Shown in pieces: positions 10,115 through 20,657 of a DNA stretch of 64,000 bases (positions within the stretch are counted from its first letter, which is position 1; each line of letters starts with the position of its first letter). The stretch comes from Halopseudomonas pelagia CL-AP6 (GTDB lineage Bacteria > Pseudomonadota > Gammaproteobacteria > Pseudomonadales > Pseudomonadaceae). Location of the stretch: assembly GCF_000410875.1 (NCBI RefSeq), contig NZ_AROI01000006.1, positions 1-64,000 on the forward strand, in the 5' to 3' direction. Position numbers and translations under genes: made by a program. The notes under the pieces were generated by a model. That model saw only the letters and a program-made list of their open reading frames with translations. It was not told the origin of the DNA and made no database searches.

Positions 10115-10699
10115 CTAATGCTTGAAGTGGTTTTCGCTGCCGGTCAGTAGGCGGCCAATATTCAGCCGATGGCGCGCCAGAATCAGTAGCACCATAATGC
10201 TGCAAGCCAGCAATAGTTCTGGCCTATACCAGGCGAGCCAGGGCAACAGAGCGACGCAGGCTGTTATCGACGCGACGGAGGCGATGCGCAGGATGGCGAA
10301 GGTGGCCAGCCAGATCGCACAGACGAGCAGCGCCACGGGCCAGGACAGCATCAGCAGTGCGCCTGCCGCAGTGGCGACGCCCTTGCCACCGCGCAGGCGA
10401 TGAAATATCGGCAGAATATGCCCGGTAACAGCGGCCAGCGCGACCCAGCCTTGCGCTGCCGGCTCAAGACCCGCACGCTGGGCCAGCCAGACGGCCAGCG
10501 CACCCTTGCTCAGGTCACCGAGCAGGGTTGCCAGCGCCAGCGGTCTGCCGCCCAGACGCAGCATGTTGCTTGCGCCGGGATTGCCCGAACCCATGCTGCG
10601 CGGGTCGGGCAGCCGCCGCAACTGGCTGATGAGCACGGCGAAGGACACCGAACCCAGAAGGTAGGCCGTACACAGCAGCAGGATGAATAAAGGGGACAT
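10115..10699 (-). CDS. plsY: glycerol-3-phosphate acyltransferase (acyl-phosphate dependent)
   Basis: A 194-residue inner-membrane enzyme that makes lysophosphatidic acid from acyl-phosphate and glycerol 3-phosphate, the first step of phospholipid synthesis. Several hydrophobic segments are present and the three family motifs are visible: SGNPGASN near residue 37, the loop GGKGVAT near residue 105, and the C-terminal HRLNIGRLL. The ATG at 10699 is preferred over an in-frame TTG 18 bp upstream because the family starts directly before the first membrane helix. It is convergent with tsaD and divergent from folB. Confidence 0.95.
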   Translation of the reverse strand: MSPLFILLLCTAYLLGSVSFAVLISQLRRLPDPRSMGSGNPGASNMLRLGGRPLALATLLGDLSKGALAVWLAQRAGLEPAAQGWVALAAVTGHILPIFHRLRGGKGVATAAGALLMLSWPVALLVCAIWLATFAILRIASVASITACVALLPWLAWYRPELLLACSIMVLLILARHRLNIGRLLTGSENHFKH

Positions 10700-10794
10700 G
10701 GCTCTTGTCGTGATCAAAACCCGATTGTAGTCGACCTGTTTGTATTCGGCCTGGGCATAATTGACCCTAATTGTATTAAAGATCGGAGCTTCAT

Positions 10795-11157
10795 GTGGAT
10801 CAGGTATTTATCAAAGGGTTGGCAGTCGAGGCCGTGATCGGCGTTTACGACTGGGAGCGGACCATTGTGCAGCCATTGGTGCTGGATCTGGAGATGGGCT
10901 GGGACATCCGTATGGCCGCCGCCGGCGATGATCTTGGCGCCACCCTGGATTACGCGGCAGTCAGCATGCGTGTGCTCGACTATGTTTCCGCCAGCCAGTT
11001 CCTGTTGGTTGAGGCCCTGGCCGAGCACGTCGCAGCGCTGGTGATGCAGGAGTTTTCCGTGCCCTGGTTGCGTCTGCGGGTCACCAAGCCCGGAGCGGTC
11101 GCCCAGGCCAGCGGGGGGGTGGGCGTGGTCATAGAACGTGGAACGCGCCCGGCATGA
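10795..11157 (+). CDS. folB: dihydroneopterin aldolase
   Basis: A 120-residue enzyme of folate synthesis that cleaves 7,8-dihydroneopterin to 6-hydroxymethyl-dihydropterin. The tetrahydropterin-fold pattern is clear: IGVYDWER near the start, LDYAAVSMRVLDYV in the middle, LVEALAEHVA with the catalytic region, and the C-terminal VTKPGA. The start is GTG at 10795 with GGAG upstream; an overlapping ATG two bases earlier is out of frame. It overlaps folK by 4 bp (ATGA), so the two consecutive folate steps are translationally coupled. Confidence 0.95.
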   Translation: MDQVFIKGLAVEAVIGVYDWERTIVQPLVLDLEMGWDIRMAAAGDDLGATLDYAAVSMRVLDYVSASQFLLVEALAEHVAALVMQEFSVPWLRLRVTKPGAVAQASGGVGVVIERGTRPA

Positions 11158-11702
11158 CCATGGTCTTTCTTGGCGTGGGCACCAATACTGATCGGGAACA
11201 TCATCTCGGCCGGGGACTGGATGCGCTCAAGCAATTGCTGGGGGCGCTGGATGTTTCTCCGGTGTTTGAAAGTGATGCTGTGGGTGTATTGGGGCATCGA
11301 TTTCTGAATATGATTGTGGGTGCGCAGACGCATCTGTCGCTGCTCGATCTGACATCGGGCCTCAAGGCAATCGAGGCTGCCTGTGGGCGGCGCGACTCAC
11401 CCTCACCAGGACGTATCACGCTGGATATCGATATCCTTACCTACGGCGATCTGGCGGGTGAGCATCAAGGGCTGACCCTGCCGCGGCCGGAAGTACTGCG
11501 CAATGCCTTTGTGCTCTGGCCGCTGGCCCTGCTGGCGCCGCATGCGATGCTGCCCGGCAGTGGTCGAACCCACGCCGAGCTCTGGGCTGGGTGGCAGGGT
11601 GATCAGGCTTTGTGGCCGGTGGCATTTGACTGGCGGGGGCTGGCGTTGACGCCGCCGGAGCTGATTGGAGCGCATGCGTTGCGATCGACGCTCGGCGGGT
11701 AA
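11154..11702 (+). CDS. folK: 2-amino-4-hydroxy-6-hydroxymethyldihydropteridine pyrophosphokinase
   Basis: A 182-residue HPPK that pyrophosphorylates the product of FolB before dihydropteroate synthase acts. The family signature around residues 78-96 (GRRDSPSPGRITLDIDILTYG) holds the two Mg-binding Asp residues. PRPEVLRNAFVLWPLALLAP follows as usual. The start codon overlaps the folB stop (ATGA). The C-terminal 40 residues are less conserved. The gene is convergent with cca across a 75-bp gap with no convincing T-run terminator. Confidence 0.94.
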   Translation: MTMVFLGVGTNTDREHHLGRGLDALKQLLGALDVSPVFESDAVGVLGHRFLNMIVGAQTHLSLLDLTSGLKAIEAACGRRDSPSPGRITLDIDILTYGDLAGEHQGLTLPRPEVLRNAFVLWPLALLAPHAMLPGSGRTHAELWAGWQGDQALWPVAFDWRGLALTPPELIGAHALRSTLGG

Positions 11703-11777
11703 CTGGTGGCCTTCTCGCGCCGAAGCCGGCGCTCCCTCAGGGCCCGCTGACCCCGCAGGGGGTGGTCTTAGCCGCGG

Positions 11778-13010
11778 CTAACCTGCCTTGTACTCCGCAA
11801 TAGCTCTTTCCCGCTCGCGTTCCAGCGCTTTCCCCAGTTCCGCCCCTTCCAGCCCCAATGCCAGCAGCGACTCGACACTGACGCCGCGTGCCGCCTGGGC
11901 GGCAGCGCGCAAGTAATCCGCCTGGGGGTAAGGTTCGTTCTCCAGGCCGGCCCGGCCGCGGGCATCGGCTTCGCAGGTACCGAGAAACTGCTCGAAACGC
12001 TCTGGGCGGCGGTAGATATCGAACGCTTTGAACAGCTTGAGCAGTGTGCCGGGCTTTAGCTCCCGTGCGCGGTGGCAGTGGGTGTGGTACTCGCAGGCCA
12101 GCAAGGCGAGTTCCTGACAGTCGCGCGGTGCCTTGCAGCGTTGGTTCGCTGCTTTTACTGCGGCCAAACCTTTGGTCTCATGGCCGTGATGTTTCGGCCA
12201 ATGTGCCGGATCGGTCAGGCCTTTGCCCAAGTCATGTAGCAGGCAGGCCCAGCGGGCAGGCAGGGGCAGTTGCATCTTCGCTGCGGCGCGCAGCACCAGC
12301 AACAGGTGCTCGCCGGTATCCACTTCCGGGTGGTGCGCCTTGGGTTGTGGGACGCCGAACAGGCGGTCGACTTCAGGCAATAGCTCGGCGAGGGCGCCGC
12401 AGTCACGCAGTACCCGGATAAAAATCTCGGGGTTGGGTTCCATCAGTGCGCGGCTGATTTCCTTCCAGCTACGCTCGGCGGTCAGCGCTTTTAGCTCGCC
12501 ACTCTCAGCCAGTTCACGCATCAGCGCCATGGTCTCCGGCGCAACGCTGAAACCCATGCGATGGTAGCGGGCCGCATAACGGGCGACACGCAGTACGCGC
12601 ATCGGGTCTTCGACGAAAGCGGGTGAAACATGTCGCAGCACGCGTGCGGCGAGATCGCGCTGGCCGCCGTAGGGATCGATCAGGTGGCAGTCGGTATCCA
12701 TGGCCATTGCGTTGACGGTCAGGTCGCGGCGAATCAGGTCCTGTTCCAGCGTCACCTCCGGACTGGTGTGGAAGGTAAATCCACCGTAGCCCTGGCCGCT
12801 CTTGCGCTCGGTCCGCGCCAGGGCATATTCCTCTCCGGTTTTAGGGTGCAGAAATACCGGGAAGTCCTGCCCAACAGGCCGAAAACCAGCCTCGAGCATC
12901 GCCTCCGGTGTGGCGCCGACGACTACCCAATCGTAATCGCTGAAGGGGTGGCCGAGCAGTTGATCACGCACTGCGCCGCCAACCAGATAGGTTTTAAAAG
13001 TGTTGTTCAT
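11778..13010 (-). CDS. cca: multifunctional CCA tRNA nucleotidyltransferase
   Basis: A 410-residue class II enzyme that adds or repairs the 3' CCA of tRNAs, close to the E. coli length of 412. The N-terminal catalytic part shows [11 protein letters not shown] and DYDWVVVG with the metal-binding acidic pair. The middle helical part recognises the tRNA. An HD-type phosphohydrolase domain is marked by LLHDLGKG around residue 225 (HD pair) and the later HH pair. The stop codon falls in the palindrome TTAGCCGCGGCTAA (11768-11781). Confidence 0.96.
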   Translation of the reverse strand: MNNTFKTYLVGGAVRDQLLGHPFSDYDWVVVGATPEAMLEAGFRPVGQDFPVFLHPKTGEEYALARTERKSGQGYGGFTFHTSPEVTLEQDLIRRDLTVNAMAMDTDCHLIDPYGGQRDLAARVLRHVSPAFVEDPMRVLRVARYAARYHRMGFSVAPETMALMRELAESGELKALTAERSWKEISRALMEPNPEIFIRVLRDCGALAELLPEVDRLFGVPQPKAHHPEVDTGEHLLLVLRAAAKMQLPLPARWACLLHDLGKGLTDPAHWPKHHGHETKGLAAVKAANQRCKAPRDCQELALLACEYHTHCHRARELKPGTLLKLFKAFDIYRRPERFEQFLGTCEADARGRAGLENEPYPQADYLRAAAQAARGVSVESLLALGLEGAELGKALERERERAIAEYKAG

Positions 13011-13103
13011 CGTGTTCGCAAGCCGTGGCCCAATGCCGGATGTCAGTTAACAAATATCGGATAACAAGCTTCGGGCTTGCGGCGCTGCGGTTCAAGCTTT
13101 TGT

Positions 13104-14657
13104 TCAGATAGGTGGAATATTCAGGTCGAAACGCGGCGGCTTGTCGCTTTGAGATTCCGGCTTGGGCGGGATATGCATCTGCGTGATCATCCGCTCGCCA
13201 TCCAGGCTGTGCAGATGTATGTCAAAGCCCCATAGCCGATGCAGGTGCTTGAGCATTTCGCCGGTCGATTCGCCCAGCGGTTTGCCGTCATGCCGTTGGT
13301 GGTGCAAGGTGAGCGACCTGTCGCCACGGCGATCGACCTCCCATACCTGAATATTGGGTTCGCGATTGCCGAGGTTGTATTGCGCGGCAAGGTGCTGACG
13401 CACCGCGCGATAACCGCTGTCGTCATGGATGGCAGCGATCTCCAGGTGGTCATCGCTTTCATTGTCGGCGATGGCAAAGAGTTTCAGATCGCGTATCACT
13501 TTGGGCGATAGATATTGCAGAATAAAGCTCTCGTCCTTGAAGGTGCGCATCGCGAATTTAAGGGTTTCCAGCCAGTCTGTAGCGACGATGTCGGGGAACC
13601 ATCGGCGATCTTCTTCAGTGGGGTGTTCACAGATGCGGCGAATGTCCTGCATCATCGCAAAACCCAAGGTGTAGGGGTTGATGCCGCTGTACCATTGGCT
13701 GTCGAAGGGTGGCTGATAGATCACGCTGGTGTGCGATTGCAGAAACTCGATCATGAAACCTTCAGTGACCTTGCCCTCGTCATACAGGTGGTTAAGCAGC
13801 GTGTAGTGCCAGAATGTCGCCCAGCCTTCGTTCATGACCTGGGTCTGGCGTTGTGGATAGAAGTACTGCGCGACCTTGCGCACAATACGCACTACTTCCC
13901 GCTGCCAGGGCTCCAGCAGTGGCGCATTCTTCTCGATGAAGTACAGCAGATTTTCCTGCGGTTCACTAGGGTAGCGGGGCTCTTGAGCCATTTTGTCTCG
14001 CGAGTTGGCACTGATGGGTATGGTCCGCCACAACTCGTTGACCTGGCGTTGCAGATGCTCCTCACGTTCCTGTTGGCGCAAGCGTTCCTGTTCGGCGGAG
14101 ATCGGATAGGGCCGCTTGTAACGATCCACGCCGTAATTCATTAGTGCATGGCAGGAGTCGAGAATATCTTCCACCGCGTCGATACCGTGGCGCTCCTCGC
14201 ACTCGTTGATGTAATGCCTGGCGAACACCAGATAGTCGATAATCGCGCTGGCGTCGGTCCAGCTGCGGAACAAATAGTTGCCTTTGAAAAAGGAGTTGTG
14301 GCCATAACAGGCATGCGCGATGACCAGCGCCTGCATGGTCATGGTGTTTTCTTCCATCAGATAGGCAATGCACGGATCGGAGTTGATCACGATCTCGTAG
14401 GCCAAGCCCATCTGGCCGCGCTTGTAGTTCTTTTCGGTATGCAAAAAATGCTTGCCGTATGACCAGTGGTGATAGCCCAGCGGCATACCGACGGAGGCAT
14501 AGGCGTCCATCATCTGCTCGGCAGTAATTACCTCAATCTGATTGGGGTAGGTGTCGAGTCCGTAGACATCACGGGCTATGCGGCCGATTTCCTGATCGTA
14601 TTCGCGGATCAGATCGAAGGTCCATTCCGAGCCGGTAGAGATAGGTTGCCGGATCAT
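13104..14657 (-). CDS. SpoVR family protein (YcgB-like)
   Basis: A 517-residue protein of the SpoVR/YcgB family: cytoplasmic, no signal peptide, with a long conserved central region rich in His and acidic residues (for example [13 protein letters not shown] and [13 protein letters not shown]). The HExxx-like arrangement hints at a metal site, but no biochemical role is settled. Its start overlaps the yeaH stop by 4 bp (ATGA), so it is the last gene of prkA-yeaH-spoVR. That trio is co-conserved widely and tied to stationary-phase, stress or sporulation programmes in other bacteria. Confidence 0.93.
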   Translation of the reverse strand: MIRQPISTGSEWTFDLIREYDQEIGRIARDVYGLDTYPNQIEVITAEQMMDAYASVGMPLGYHHWSYGKHFLHTEKNYKRGQMGLAYEIVINSDPCIAYLMEENTMTMQALVIAHACYGHNSFFKGNYLFRSWTDASAIIDYLVFARHYINECEERHGIDAVEDILDSCHALMNYGVDRYKRPYPISAEQERLRQQEREEHLQRQVNELWRTIPISANSRDKMAQEPRYPSEPQENLLYFIEKNAPLLEPWQREVVRIVRKVAQYFYPQRQTQVMNEGWATFWHYTLLNHLYDEGKVTEGFMIEFLQSHTSVIYQPPFDSQWYSGINPYTLGFAMMQDIRRICEHPTEEDRRWFPDIVATDWLETLKFAMRTFKDESFILQYLSPKVIRDLKLFAIADNESDDHLEIAAIHDDSGYRAVRQHLAAQYNLGNREPNIQVWEVDRRGDRSLTLHHQRHDGKPLGESTGEMLKHLHRLWGFDIHLHSLDGERMITQMHIPPKPESQSDKPPRFDLNIPPI

Positions 14658-15925
14658 GTGACCATCCTCTTCTGAAACAGTTTGCGAAATACCGGGTAGA
14701 TATCACCGGCACCGACGATCTGCTGCTGGGCGAAACTGTCGGAAAAGGACTCCGCTACCTGCTGATATTCGTACCAGAGGGCCTGGTGCTCACGCGGGGT
14801 AATTTCCACATAACAGTAGTACTGCATGGCCGGCATGATCTGTTTGAGCAGCAGCTCGCGACAGATCGGCGAGTCATCGTTCCAGTTGTCACCGTCAGAA
14901 GCCTGGGCGCAGTAGATATTCCACTCGCCGGGTGCGTAGCGTTCATCAACGATCTGCTGCATCAGGCGCAGGGCGCTGGAGACGATGGTCCCCCCTGTTT
15001 CGCGGGAGTAGAAAAACTCTTCTTCATCGACCTCTTTGGCGCTGGTGTGGTGGCGAATAAAGACCACCTCGATGCGTTCGTAATTACGCCGCAGGAACAG
15101 ATACAACAGGATATAAAAACGCTTGGCCAGGTCCTTGGTGGCCTGGGTCATCGAACCGGACACATCCATCAAACAGAACATCACGGCCTTGGAGCTGGGG
15201 TTGGGCTGTTTGGTAATCAGGTTGTAGCGCAGGTCGAAGGTATCCAGAAAGGGTATGCGGTCAATACGCTGTTGTAGTGCTTCTATTTCCTCCTGCAGCG
15301 CTTTCTGGTCGGTGAGGTTGTCCGGCTGTTGTTGGCGCAGCAATTCCAGTTCTTGGGTTGCTTCGCGCAGCCGTCGGCGGCTGCTGCCGCTCAAGGCAAT
15401 GCGACGGGCGTGCGAGGCACGCATTGAACGCACGATATTTATCCGCGACGGATTGCCCTGCTGGCTGATGCCGGCACGCACTGGTTTGAAGGTGTCGGTG
15501 CCGGTGAGGTGGCGCTTGACCAGATTGGGCAGGGCGAGATCTTCGAACATGAAATCGAGAAACTCATCCTGGGTAATCTGGAATACGAATTCATCCATGC
15601 CCTCGCCGCTGTCACCCGCCTGGCTGCCGCCTTGACCACCGCCGCCGCCGTCGGGCCGGGGAATACGGTCGCCCGTGCTGAACTCACGATTGCCTGGATG
15701 CACCCCGGTCTTACGCCCGCCCTGACCGTGGTGAAAAATCGGCTCGTCGATATCCCGGCCGGGAATGCTGATCTGCTCGCCGCCGGCGATATCGGTAATC
15801 GAGCGGCGACCAACGGCTTCTTCGACCGCCTTCTTGATATGAGTCTTGTAGCGTCGCAGGAACCGTTGCCGGTTCACCGTGCTCTTGTTCTTGCCGTTCA
15901 GACGGCGGTCGATCACGTGGCTCAT
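14654..15925 (-). CDS. yeaH: YeaH family protein with von Willebrand A-like domain (DUF444)
   Basis: A 423-residue DUF444 protein. The C-terminal half carries a von Willebrand A-like metal-ion adhesion motif, DVSGSMTQ, around residue 230, followed by [20 protein letters not shown]. The N-terminal half is basic ([18 protein letters not shown]). The start at 15925 matches the family N-terminus [15 protein letters not shown]; an in-frame extension of 73 residues upstream runs through a repeat element and is rejected. It works with the PrkA kinase in the conserved prkA-yeaH-spoVR module; the molecular role is unclear. Confidence 0.94.
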   Translation of the reverse strand: MSHVIDRRLNGKNKSTVNRQRFLRRYKTHIKKAVEEAVGRRSITDIAGGEQISIPGRDIDEPIFHHGQGGRKTGVHPGNREFSTGDRIPRPDGGGGGQGGSQAGDSGEGMDEFVFQITQDEFLDFMFEDLALPNLVKRHLTGTDTFKPVRAGISQQGNPSRINIVRSMRASHARRIALSGSSRRRLREATQELELLRQQQPDNLTDQKALQEEIEALQQRIDRIPFLDTFDLRYNLITKQPNPSSKAVMFCLMDVSGSMTQATKDLAKRFYILLYLFLRRNYERIEVVFIRHHTSAKEVDEEEFFYSRETGGTIVSSALRLMQQIVDERYAPGEWNIYCAQASDGDNWNDDSPICRELLLKQIMPAMQYYCYVEITPREHQALWYEYQQVAESFSDSFAQQQIVGAGDIYPVFRKLFQKRMVT

Positions 15926-15940
15926 AGGCCCCTCCGGGGC

Positions 15941-16057
15941 CAGCGGCAGGCTGCAAGCTTCAAGCTGCAAGCGAAACGCTGGCGGTGCTCTGCTCAAGTT
16001 GCTGTTGCGTGTGTCTCCACGGACTGTTTGCAGCTTGCCACTACAAACCTGCCGCTG
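15941..16057. repeat. palindromic intergenic repeat between prkA and yeaH
   Basis: The outer ends CAGCGGCAGG (15941-15950) and CCTGCCGCTG (16048-16057) are perfect inverted repeats. Inside them GCTGCAAGCTTCAAGCTGC and TTTGCAGCTTGCC are further near-inverted copies. The unit almost fills the 151-bp gap and belongs to the CTTG(C)CGCTTG-type family seen at many other gene borders in this window. It may act on the mRNA between prkA and yeaH. Confidence 0.7.
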
Positions 16058-16076
16058 CTCAATAACGGCGGCGCCT

Positions 16077-17999
16077 TTATTGAGCTTTGCGCACGCGCAA
16101 ATACCATTCTGAGAGCAGGCGCACCTGTTTTTCCGTATAGCCACGCTCGATCATGCGGCTGACGAAATCGCCGTGCTTCTTCTGGTCCTCTTTTGACGCT
16201 TTGGCATTGAAGCTGATCACCGGGAGCAGGTCTTCGGTGTTGGAGAACATCTTCTTCTCGATCACCATGCGCAGCTTCTCGTACGACAGCCACGAGGGGT
16301 TTCGGCCATTGTTTTGCGCTCGGGCGCGTAGCATGAAGTTGACTATTTCGTTGCGGAAGTCTTTAGGGTTGCTGATGCCCGCCGGTTTTTCGATCTTTTC
16401 CAGTTCTTCGTTGAGCGCGACGCGGTTGAGAATTTCACCGGTATCCGGGTCGCGATACTCCTGATCCTGAATCCAGAAGTCGGCATACATCACATAACGA
16501 TCGAAGATGTTCTGCCCATACTCGCTGTAGGATTCCAGATAGGCGGTCTGTATTTCCTTGCCGATAAAGTCCACATAGCGCGGTGCCAAGTATTCCTTGA
16601 TAAAGCGCAGATAACGCTCGCTGACCTCGTTAGCGAATTGTTCCTGCTCGATCTGCTGCTCCAGTACATAGAGCAGGTGTACCGGATTGGCGGCGACCTC
16701 GCTGTTGTCATAGTTGAATACTTTGGACAGGATCTTGAAGGCAAAGCGGGTGGACAGGCCATTCATGCCTTCATCCACCCCGGCGCTGTCACGGTATTCC
16801 TGGATGGACTTGGCTTTGGGGTCTGTGTCCTTGAGGTTTTCGCCGTCGTAAATACGCATCTTTGAGTAGACGTTGGAGTTCTCCGGCTCCTTGAGGCGTG
16901 ACAGCACGGTGAACTGCGCGAGCATTTTCAGGGTGTCGGGCGCACAGTGCGCGTGGGCCAGTGAACTGCTGGTCAGCAGTTTCTGGTATATCTGGATCTC
17001 GTCGCTAACACGCAGGCAGTAGGGCACCTTGACGATATAAATACGGTCAATAAAGGCTTCGTTATTCTTATTGTTGCGGAAGGTATGCCACTCGGATTCG
17101 TTGGAGTGCGCCAGAATTACGCCGTTGAACGGAATCGCTCCGAGGCCTTCGGTGCTGTTGTAGTTGCCTTCCTGGGTGGCGGTCAGCAGCGGGTGCAGTA
17201 CCTTGATCGGCGCCTTGAACATCTCGACGAATTCCATCAAGCCCTGATTGGCACGGCACAGCGCGCCGGAGTAGCTGTAGGCATCCGGATCGTTCTGCGG
17301 GAACTCTTCCAGCTTGCGAATATCCACCTTGCCGACCAGTGCGGAGATATCCTGATTGTTCTCATCGCCTGGTTCGGTTTTGGCAATGCCGGTTTGCTGC
17401 AGGATCGAGGGGTATAGCTTGACCACGCGGAACTGACTGATATCGCCATTGAACTCGTGCAGGCGTTTGACTGCCCAGGGTGACATGATGCTGTTGATAT
17501 AGCGTCGCGGTATGCCGTAATCCTCTTCGAGGATGGCGCCGTCTTCCTCTGGACTGAACAGGCCGAGCGGCGACTCAAACACTGGCGAGTCCTTGATGGC
17601 GTAAAACGGCACCTGCTGCATTAGTGACTTGAGTTTTTCCGCCAAGGACGATTTTCCGCCGCCTACGGGCCCGAGCAGATATAGAATCTGCTTGCGTTCT
17701 TCGAGCCCTTGCGCAGCGTGCCGGAAGAACGACACTATGTGTTCGATGGCGTCTTCCATACCATGAAAGTCGGCGAACGCCGGGTAACGTCTGATCATTT
17801 TGTTGGAGAAGATGCGCGACAGCCGCGGGTCCATCGAGGTATCAATCAGCTCGGGCTCGCCGATAGCTTTTAGTAGTCGCTCAGCACTGGTTGCATAGGT
17901 CAGAGGGTCGGTTTTGCAGAGGTCAAGATACTCTTGCAGGCTGTACTCCTCCTGCCGAGTGGTTTCAAAACGGTTCTGAAAATGACTGAATATACTCAT
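16077..17999 (-). CDS. prkA: PrkA family serine protein kinase / AAA protein (YeaG-like)
   Basis: A 640-residue protein with an N-terminal AAA-type P-loop domain (Walker [11 protein letters not shown] near residue 115) and a C-terminal PrkA kinase-like region. E. coli YeaG is linked to nitrogen and stationary-phase stress. The start at 17999 has GAGGT upstream and gives the family N-terminus [12 protein letters not shown]; the in-frame extension of 41 residues is not family-like. It is the first gene of the prkA-yeaH-spoVR unit. A 206-bp gap separates its upstream side from glpE. Confidence 0.95.
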   Translation of the reverse strand: MSIFSHFQNRFETTRQEEYSLQEYLDLCKTDPLTYATSAERLLKAIGEPELIDTSMDPRLSRIFSNKMIRRYPAFADFHGMEDAIEHIVSFFRHAAQGLEERKQILYLLGPVGGGKSSLAEKLKSLMQQVPFYAIKDSPVFESPLGLFSPEEDGAILEEDYGIPRRYINSIMSPWAVKRLHEFNGDISQFRVVKLYPSILQQTGIAKTEPGDENNQDISALVGKVDIRKLEEFPQNDPDAYSYSGALCRANQGLMEFVEMFKAPIKVLHPLLTATQEGNYNSTEGLGAIPFNGVILAHSNESEWHTFRNNKNNEAFIDRIYIVKVPYCLRVSDEIQIYQKLLTSSSLAHAHCAPDTLKMLAQFTVLSRLKEPENSNVYSKMRIYDGENLKDTDPKAKSIQEYRDSAGVDEGMNGLSTRFAFKILSKVFNYDNSEVAANPVHLLYVLEQQIEQEQFANEVSERYLRFIKEYLAPRYVDFIGKEIQTAYLESYSEYGQNIFDRYVMYADFWIQDQEYRDPDTGEILNRVALNEELEKIEKPAGISNPKDFRNEIVNFMLRARAQNNGRNPSWLSYEKLRMVIEKKMFSNTEDLLPVISFNAKASKEDQKKHGDFVSRMIERGYTEKQVRLLSEWYLRVRKAQ

Positions 18000-18200
18000 G
18001 ACTGACCTCGCTGTTACCTGAATGAGGTCTGTGACTTCCGGCCATAGGCCAGCCTGACGGCCGTTAAAGGGCGACAGCATTTCCCTGATGCAACATCCCC
18101 CAGTACCAACACGCACAGGCATGGTCGGGGAGTCTGTCGAGCCGTCCAGCGGGCAGGGTAGGGCTGCGCGGTGGGGCTCGGCAGGCTCCCGTTTTATCGG

Positions 18201-18218
18201 AAGCCGGCAGACCGGCTT
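18201..18218 (-). terminator. hairpin downstream of the lptD-glpE gene run
   Basis: A perfect 7-bp stem AAGCCGG-CAGA-CCGGCTT lies 110 bp after the glpE stop and upstream of the prkA leader. No clear T-run follows on the minus strand. It is a possible transcript end for the long upstream gene run, by position only. Confidence 0.35.
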
Positions 18219-18328
18219 TCATGTAATGAATGCCTCAGCTACAGAATAGAACGTTTAGCCAGTGCTGGCACAACCGTTTGGAAAAAAATGCGGGAAAATA
18301 ATATTGCCGGGTATTTGTCAGCGCAATG

Positions 18329-18649
18329 TCAGCTGTCTTGGATAGCATCGGGATACTGCTGGCGCCATAGCTCGAAACCGCCGTCCAGGCTGTACACCTG
18401 GTCAAATCCCAGGCTGGCTAGATAGGCTGCGGCAGGCTGGCTGGAATTCCCGTGGTAGCAGCAGATGATCAGCGGGGTGTGCTTGTTGGCTGTGGCTAGG
18501 TAACCGGGCAGGTTGTCGTTATCCAGGCGCACGGCGTTGCTAATATGGCCCAGTGCGAAGCTTTGCGGGTCGCGGATATCAACCAGCGCCGCGCCTTGTT
18601 CCAGCAACTGATTGGCCTGCTGCGGGCTGATACGTTGAAAATCGCTCAC
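18329..18649 (-). CDS. glpE: thiosulfate sulfurtransferase (rhodanese)
   Basis: A 106-residue single-domain rhodanese that moves sulfane sulfur from thiosulfate to cyanide or thioredoxin-type acceptors. The active-site loop CCYHGNSS holds the catalytic Cys near residue 65. The start is GTG at 18649 with GGAGAA upstream; it overlaps the apaH stop by 4 bp (GTGA), which supports this start over an in-frame ATG 21 bp earlier. No glp genes are nearby: the name follows the family, not a glycerol role here. Confidence 0.92.
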   Translation of the reverse strand: MSDFQRISPQQANQLLEQGAALVDIRDPQSFALGHISNAVRLDNDNLPGYLATANKHTPLIICCYHGNSSQPAAAYLASLGFDQVYSLDGGFELWRQQYPDAIQDS

Positions 18650-19464
18650 GTCGGTTCTCCACAGTGGCACTGGTGACGTTCACCAGTGTCCATGTTCATC
18701 AGCGTCATACTGTTGCCCCAGACGCAGCCGCTGTCCAGTGCATGTATGCCGGGCACCCCGGTGTTTGCCTCCAGTGCCGCCCAGTGGCCGAACACGACTT
18801 GCGTCGTCGGATCACGTCTGGGGTAGGTGAACCAGGGGGCAAAACCCTTGGGCGCGGAGCCCACGCCTTCCTTGGATTTCAGGTCCAGGGTGCCATCTTG
18901 TTTGCAAAAGCGCATGCGTGTCAGATAGTTGGTAATGCAGCGCAGGCGCGCTATGCCGGTGAGCGAGGGCTTCCAGCGATCTGGTTCGTTGCCATACATC
19001 TCATCCAGAAACAGCGGTAAGCGCTCATCGCAGCGTAGTACTTCCTCGACCTCGGCAGCGCGCTTGCGCGTTTGTTTCACGCTCCAGATAGGCGGCAGGC
19101 CGGCATGCGTCATGAGTATGCCCAGGCGTGCGTCCCAGTGGGCAAGGGGGCGCTGGCGCAGGTTGGCCAGCAAGCGGTCACGGTCGTCGGCCTGGAGAAT
19201 GGGCAGCAGGGTATCGGATTTGCGCAGCCGCGAGGCATCCCGGCTGGTAGCCAGCAGGTGCAAGTCATGGTTGCCGAGTACGGCGATACAGGCATTGTCG
19301 AGGTTGTCGATAAAGCGCAGGGTATTCAGCGAATCCGGTCCGCGATTGACCAAATCCCCAACCGCCCAAAGTACGTCACAGGAAGGGTTGAACCCAACCT
19401 CGTCGAGCAGGCATTGGAGGGGCTTTAGGCAGCCTTGAATGTCGCCAACCGCATAAGTGGTCAT
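18646..19464 (-). CDS. apaH: bis(5'-nucleosyl)-tetraphosphatase, symmetrical
   Basis: A 272-residue metallophosphatase that splits Ap4A to two ADP and also decaps Np4-capped RNA. The phosphoesterase motifs are complete: VGDIQGC near residue 6, GDLVNRGPDS near 36 and GNHDLHLL near 64, with later His residues. It lies between apaG and glpE. The 6-bp gap from apaG and the overlap with glpE show one transcript. Confidence 0.97.
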   Translation of the reverse strand: MTTYAVGDIQGCLKPLQCLLDEVGFNPSCDVLWAVGDLVNRGPDSLNTLRFIDNLDNACIAVLGNHDLHLLATSRDASRLRKSDTLLPILQADDRDRLLANLRQRPLAHWDARLGILMTHAGLPPIWSVKQTRKRAAEVEEVLRCDERLPLFLDEMYGNEPDRWKPSLTGIARLRCITNYLTRMRFCKQDGTLDLKSKEGVGSAPKGFAPWFTYPRRDPTTQVVFGHWAALEANTGVPGIHALDSGCVWGNSMTLMNMDTGERHQCHCGEPT

Positions 19465-19470
19465 ATCAGA

Positions 19471-19854
19471 TCAATTAAGGGCGTTGGGTTTGGCCAGACG
19501 GAATAGAGCAACTGGCGCAGTAAAGTGGTGACCATCACTAGCGCGCATGCCGTAGCGGCCCTCCATGGTGCCGACAGGCGTTTCCAGCAAACAGCCGCTG
19601 GAATAGGTAAACACGGCGCCAGGCTCGATCAACGGTTGCTCGCCCACTACGCCAGGCCCTTTGACCTCCTTCAATGCGCCATTGCCGTCGATGATCTTCC
19701 AGTGGCGATCAATCAGCTGGGCGGCGATCGCCCCGGTGTTCTCGATGTGAATGGTATAAGCAAAGGCAAAACGCCCGGCGTCGGGGTCCGATTGTTCCTG
19801 CAGATAACGGCTTTCAACGCGGACCAGGATGTTGTAGGTGACCGGCATGCTCAT
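19471..19854 (-). CDS. apaG: ApaG domain protein
   Basis: A 127-residue protein with the immunoglobulin-like ApaG fold. The conserved core RFAFAYTIHIENTGAIAAQL, the turn HWKIIDGNG and the GxVG-type loop (GPGVVGEQP) are intact. The biochemical role is not established. Related domains occur in F-box proteins and PDIP38. The start overlaps the rsmA stop by 4 bp; a second ATG two codons in is an alternative start. It is constantly linked to apaH and rsmA in gammaproteobacteria. Confidence 0.94.
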   Translation of the reverse strand: MSMPVTYNILVRVESRYLQEQSDPDAGRFAFAYTIHIENTGAIAAQLIDRHWKIIDGNGALKEVKGPGVVGEQPLIEPGAVFTYSSGCLLETPVGTMEGRYGMRASDGHHFTAPVALFRLAKPNALN

Positions 19855-20657
19855 GGGTCTGCCTTCTCTTTGGCCAATCTATTGGCCAGTCGCACGAAGC
19901 CCGCCAGGTCGACCTGCTCCGGGCGTAACGTAGGGTCAAGACCTTCGGCCTCGATGCTTTCGGCATCCAGCAACGGTTTGAGCGTGTTGCGCAGGGTCTT
20001 GCGTCGCTGATTGAACGCCTCGCGCACGACCTGTTCCAGAATACTGACGTCGTCGGCTGGATGCGGTAGTTGTGCGTGCGGGGTCAGGCGGACAATGGCA
20101 GAATCGACCTTGGGCGCCGGGCTGAATGCGCCGGAACCGACGTCAAACAGATGCTCTACCTGGCAGTGATACTGGACCATGATCCCCAGGCGACCGTAAT
20201 GGTTCATGCCTGCACCGGCGGCGAGGCGTTGCACCACCTCTTTCTGCAGCATGAAGTGCATATCGGCGACGCAGTCGGATTGGGCAATCAGGTGAAACAT
20301 CAGTGGTGTCGAGATGTTGTAGGGAAGATTGCCGACAATACGCAGTTTCCGCTCGTCAGTTGCCAGCGAGCGAAAGTCGAACTTCAAGGCATCGCCCTTG
20401 TGCAGGGTGAATTGCGGGTTGTCGCCGAAGCGTGCGAGCAATAGCGGGTGCAGGTCATGATCCAGCTCGACCACCTCCAGCTGCGCGCCGCTGCTCAATA
20501 GGCCCTCGGTAATGGCGCCCTGGCCGGGCCCAATTTCAACCAGATGCTGGCCTTCACGCGGGGCCACTGCGCGGAGAATGCGATTGATGACGCCGGCATC
20601 ATGCAGAAAATTCTGGCCAAAACGCTTACGCGCCCGGTGCGGGGCGAACTGTTTCAT
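19851..20657 (-). CDS. rsmA: 16S rRNA dimethyladenosine transferase
   Basis: A 268-residue KsgA/RsmA methyltransferase that dimethylates two adjacent adenines (A1518 and A1519 in E. coli numbering) near the 3' end of 16S rRNA. The SAM-binding motif [14 protein letters not shown] is near residue 40 and the catalytic NLPYNIS near residue 112. FGQNFLHD at the N-terminus is typical. The gene overlaps both neighbours, pdxA and apaG, by 4 bp. Confidence 0.97.
   Translation of the reverse strand: MKQFAPHRARKRFGQNFLHDAGVINRILRAVAPREGQHLVEIGPGQGAITEGLLSSGAQLEVVELDHDLHPLLLARFGDNPQFTLHKGDALKFDFRSLATDERKLRIVGNLPYNISTPLMFHLIAQSDCVADMHFMLQKEVVQRLAAGAGMNHYGRLGIMVQYHCQVEHLFDVGSGAFSPAPKVDSAIVRLTPHAQLPHPADDVSILEQVVREAFNQRRKTLRNTLKPLLDAESIEAEGLDPTLRPEQVDLAGFVRLANRLAKEKADP

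Noticed and set aside
15926-16144. Upstream extension of yeaH by 73 codons
   Set aside because: It runs through the palindromic repeat element, lacks a ribosome site, and gives residues not typical of the family.
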